Below are positions 16,159 to 17,526 of a DNA stretch of 17,526 bases, in pieces. Under the pieces are notes generated by a model. That model was given only the letters and a program-made list of their open reading frames with translations. It was not told where the DNA came from and searched no databases. Origin of the DNA: a bacterium (GTDB lineage Archaea; Nanoarchaeota; Nanoarchaeia; Woesearchaeales; UBA10216); contig JAAGZO010000427.1 of NCBI GenBank assembly GCA_024206195.1, forward strand, positions 1 through 17,526, in the 5' to 3' direction. Both the position numbers and the translations under genes were made by a program. Within the stretch, counting starts at the first letter, position 1. Each line of letters starts with the position of its first letter.

Positions 16159-16178
16159 GCCCATGGTTTAAAACTACT

Positions 16179-16220
16179 GTCTTTAAGACGCTTTCAAATT
16201 CAACCGGCCGGTGGTGAATT
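16179..16220. promoter_or_regulatory. Palindromic operator-like sites upstream of the AlpA-like gene
   Basis: GTCTTTAAGAC (16179-16189) is palindromic. ACCGGCCGGT (16203-16212) is a perfect 10-bp palindrome inside longer arms AATTCA (16197-16202) and TGAATT (16215-16220). They lie 80-120 bases upstream of the AlpA-like gene, suiting repressor or excisionase binding. Confidence 0.4.
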
Positions 16221-16592
16221 GATGAGGGAGAAGTAGCATAGTTGATTTTTTTTAAAAAATTTCATAGCAGGTATAAATTGCGTGCTGTAGTCCTGGAGTT
16301 TACCTTGTTTATTGTAAATTATAACGCTTGAGGTATCTGAAAGTGGGTTTGTGGCTTGAGAAATTTATCCCGGATCCATGGTAAAAAAAAAAATATTAAA
16401 TAGACAGGAGCACAAGGTATCATCTTTCCCCCTTGCATTTCCGATCTTGATATGTTTAATCTGGTTTTTAGCCAACCCGTCTTAATTTGGTTGGATATCA
16501 TTCAAACATTACCAATGTGCGGTTCGGTATTTCTATTTGGAAGATATGCAAACCGCCACGTTAATTGTAAAATCTCAATTTGGAGTAGCTAC

Positions 16593-17027
16593 ATGAGTTC
16601 AGTTTCAGTAAGATATTTTTTTGTTTCAGATAATAACGAGATTTTTCGGGTACCAACTACGAAATATAAGCGACTGCTGAAAGGCTCAATTGAGAAAAAA
16701 GCCAAACGATTTGCGGGGAAGCGTGTACGCGCCGCAGAAATAGTTGTGGAAATTGAGAATAGAAAACCCATACTGGTTTTACATACCACTTATTTTTATT
16801 TGCACTTCACTGAAAAAGGCATTCTCGATTATGACAGTTATTGGAAGAACGGCGGCGCTTTGTTTGAGGCTAAATTCTCCGATCTTTCTGCGAAAAACAG
16901 TCAAAGCAATGTAATAAATGCACGGTATCCATTCACAAAAAAACAACTCCGGTGGGAGCCGGGTATGCAACTTGAGCGCAATATTTTAGATGCTTCAATT
17001 GACGAATTTAAGTGTGAACGGATGTAA
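16593..17027 (+). CDS. Hypothetical 144-aa protein
   Basis: No family was recognised. The start at ATG 16593 follows GGAG by seven bases and gives MSSVSVRYFFVSDNNEIFRV; the open frame extends upstream to 16452 but without a ribosome site. The N-terminal half is basic (YKRLLKGSIEKKAKRFAGKR), then come strand-like segments (AAEIVVEIENRKPILVLHTT, YFYLHFTEKG), suggesting a small alpha/beta cytosolic protein. It has no signal peptide or membrane segment. It is divergent from the AlpA-BRO-helicase operon and its AT-richness is similar, so it may belong to the same mobile element. Confidence 0.6.
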   Translation: MSSVSVRYFFVSDNNEIFRVPTTKYKRLLKGSIEKKAKRFAGKRVRAAEIVVEIENRKPILVLHTTYFYLHFTEKGILDYDSYWKNGGALFEAKFSDLSAKNSQSNVINARYPFTKKQLRWEPGMQLERNILDASIDEFKCERM

Positions 17028-17071
17028 TGACGTATACCCTACAGCACCATTAAAAAATCAGGCCAGGTAAT

Positions 17072-17098
17072 AAGACAGGCTCTTTCATAGCTTGTCTT
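17072..17098. terminator. Hairpin after the hypothetical gene
   Basis: AAGACAGGCT (17072-17081) pairs with AGCTTGTCTT (17089-17098) with one G-T pair around a seven-base loop. No T-run follows, so termination is uncertain. Confidence 0.35.
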
Positions 17099-17232
17099 AG
17101 GCAAAATAAAAAGCAGATCAGGTTTTTAGAAGATTCCTCATCTAAGTATCAGGACAGTTCTTCTTTACTGGCCTCCCAGTTCCAACATACCCCCCCGGGT
17201 CTGTAGAAAATCGGACCTCCTTTCTCAGGCAC

Positions 17233-17299
17233 AATTAAGGCTCCGCCTCCCATAATGGAGAGGTCGCACCTCTTCAAAACCTCAACCTTAATTAAGGAG
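17233..17299 (+). promoter_or_regulatory. Inverted-repeat leader next to a ribosome site
   Basis: AATTAAGG (17233-17240) and CCTTAATT (17286-17293) are perfect inverses enclosing smaller stems. The second arm is directly followed by AAGGAG (17294-17299), the ribosome site of the next gene. The arrangement resembles the leader of the 25-aa ORF at 8161-8198. Confidence 0.4.
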
Positions 17300-17306
17300 A
17301 TCAACC

Positions 17307-17526
17307 ATGATCAAGCCCTCAGTCACTGTTAAATCCCTTGCTACATCCGTCATCTCTTGTGCCCAACTACTCACCGTTTCAGCAAAACGTGCCACTGAGA
17401 TGATTGATAACATCGGTTCCGCAGGAGTCCATGCTACCGCTATGCTTGATGACCTGGCCGCTGATGGCCATGACTCTACCTCTATGTCTGGTGCATTTAA
17501 TCGCCTTGAGCGCAGAGTGAAGTTCA
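17307..17526 (+). CDS. Hypothetical protein, 5' part only
   Basis: The ATG follows AAGGAG by seven bases. At least 73 codons are open to the window edge, beginning MIKPSVTVKSLATSVISCAQ and continuing through LLTVSAKRATEMIDNIGSAG to AFNRLERRVKF. It is Ala/Ser/Thr-rich and probably helical, with no clear signal peptide or catalytic motif, and I do not recognise it. It is more GC-rich and evenly composed than the mobile module to its left, so it may belong to different DNA. Confidence 0.6.
   Translation, partial: MIKPSVTVKSLATSVISCAQLLTVSAKRATEMIDNIGSAGVHATAMLDDLAADGHDSTSMSGAFNRLERRVKF

Larger units (their letters stand above)
16102..16592. other. Divergent control region of the mobile module
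   Basis: No gene is supported. It separates the minus-strand AlpA operon from a plus-strand gene and holds the possible AlpA promoter, palindromes at 16179-16220, a T8A6 tract near 16248, and a run of 11 adenines near 16383. Nothing resembling a tRNA end or obvious attachment core was found. Confidence 0.45.

Noticed and set aside
1..17526. CRISPR array, tRNA or rRNA genes
   Set aside because: No regularly spaced direct repeats and no tRNA or rRNA-like segments were seen.

Overview
The window reads as chromosomal or genomic-island DNA of a Gram-negative anaerobe, most plausibly a sulfate reducer of the Desulfobacterota (Desulfobacterales-like). This is inference from three things seen together: a PEP-CTERM sorted exoprotein, a methionine sulfoxide reductase whose catalytic residue is encoded by in-frame UGA (selenocysteine), and an integron attC-like site. 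No tRNA, rRNA, CRISPR array, intact transposase or integrase was found.

Layout. (1) 1-146: tail of an unseen cassette and an attC-like 59-bp recombination site. (2) 379-6928: a defence block. It holds a PIN-family (DUF4935-type) protein with a 58-aa partner ORF on the plus strand, convergent with a complete type I restriction-modification operon on the minus strand, transcribed hsdR, hsdM, hsdS with a 4-bp overlap and a 1-bp gap. (3) 6929-8647: 1.7 kb without an intact large gene. It contains two strong palindromes, a truncated serine recombinase, an unknown 74-aa ORF lacking a normal start, a structured stretch, and a 25-aa hydrophobic peptide unit with its own leader and hairpin terminator. 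(4) 8648-10076: a two-gene operon, DUF4145 zinc-ribbon protein then Abi-alpha (DUF4393), a second probable antiphage module. (5) 10646-12313: a PEP-CTERM exoprotein with a possible sigma-54 promoter, and an exported selenoprotein MsrA. (6) 12434-12946: a 221-bp nested inverted-repeat element and a cluster of palindromes. (7) 12975-16101, minus strand: an AT-rich mobile-element module made of an AlpA-type regulator, a BRO-N antirepressor and a superfamily 2 helicase with a C-terminal winged helix, with no integrase in view. (8) 16593-17526: an unrecognised 144-aa protein and the start of a gene that runs off the window.

How it works together. The left half looks like a defence island assembled around a type I R-M system and attached to integron and recombinase debris. 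The right half is a phage-satellite or integrative-element replication and regulation module. The most striking single item is the UGA-interrupted msrA. The TGA replaces exactly the GCFWG catalytic cysteine, the frame is intact on both sides, and a hairpin stands at SECIS distance. Ordinary gene callers would split it into two broken genes.
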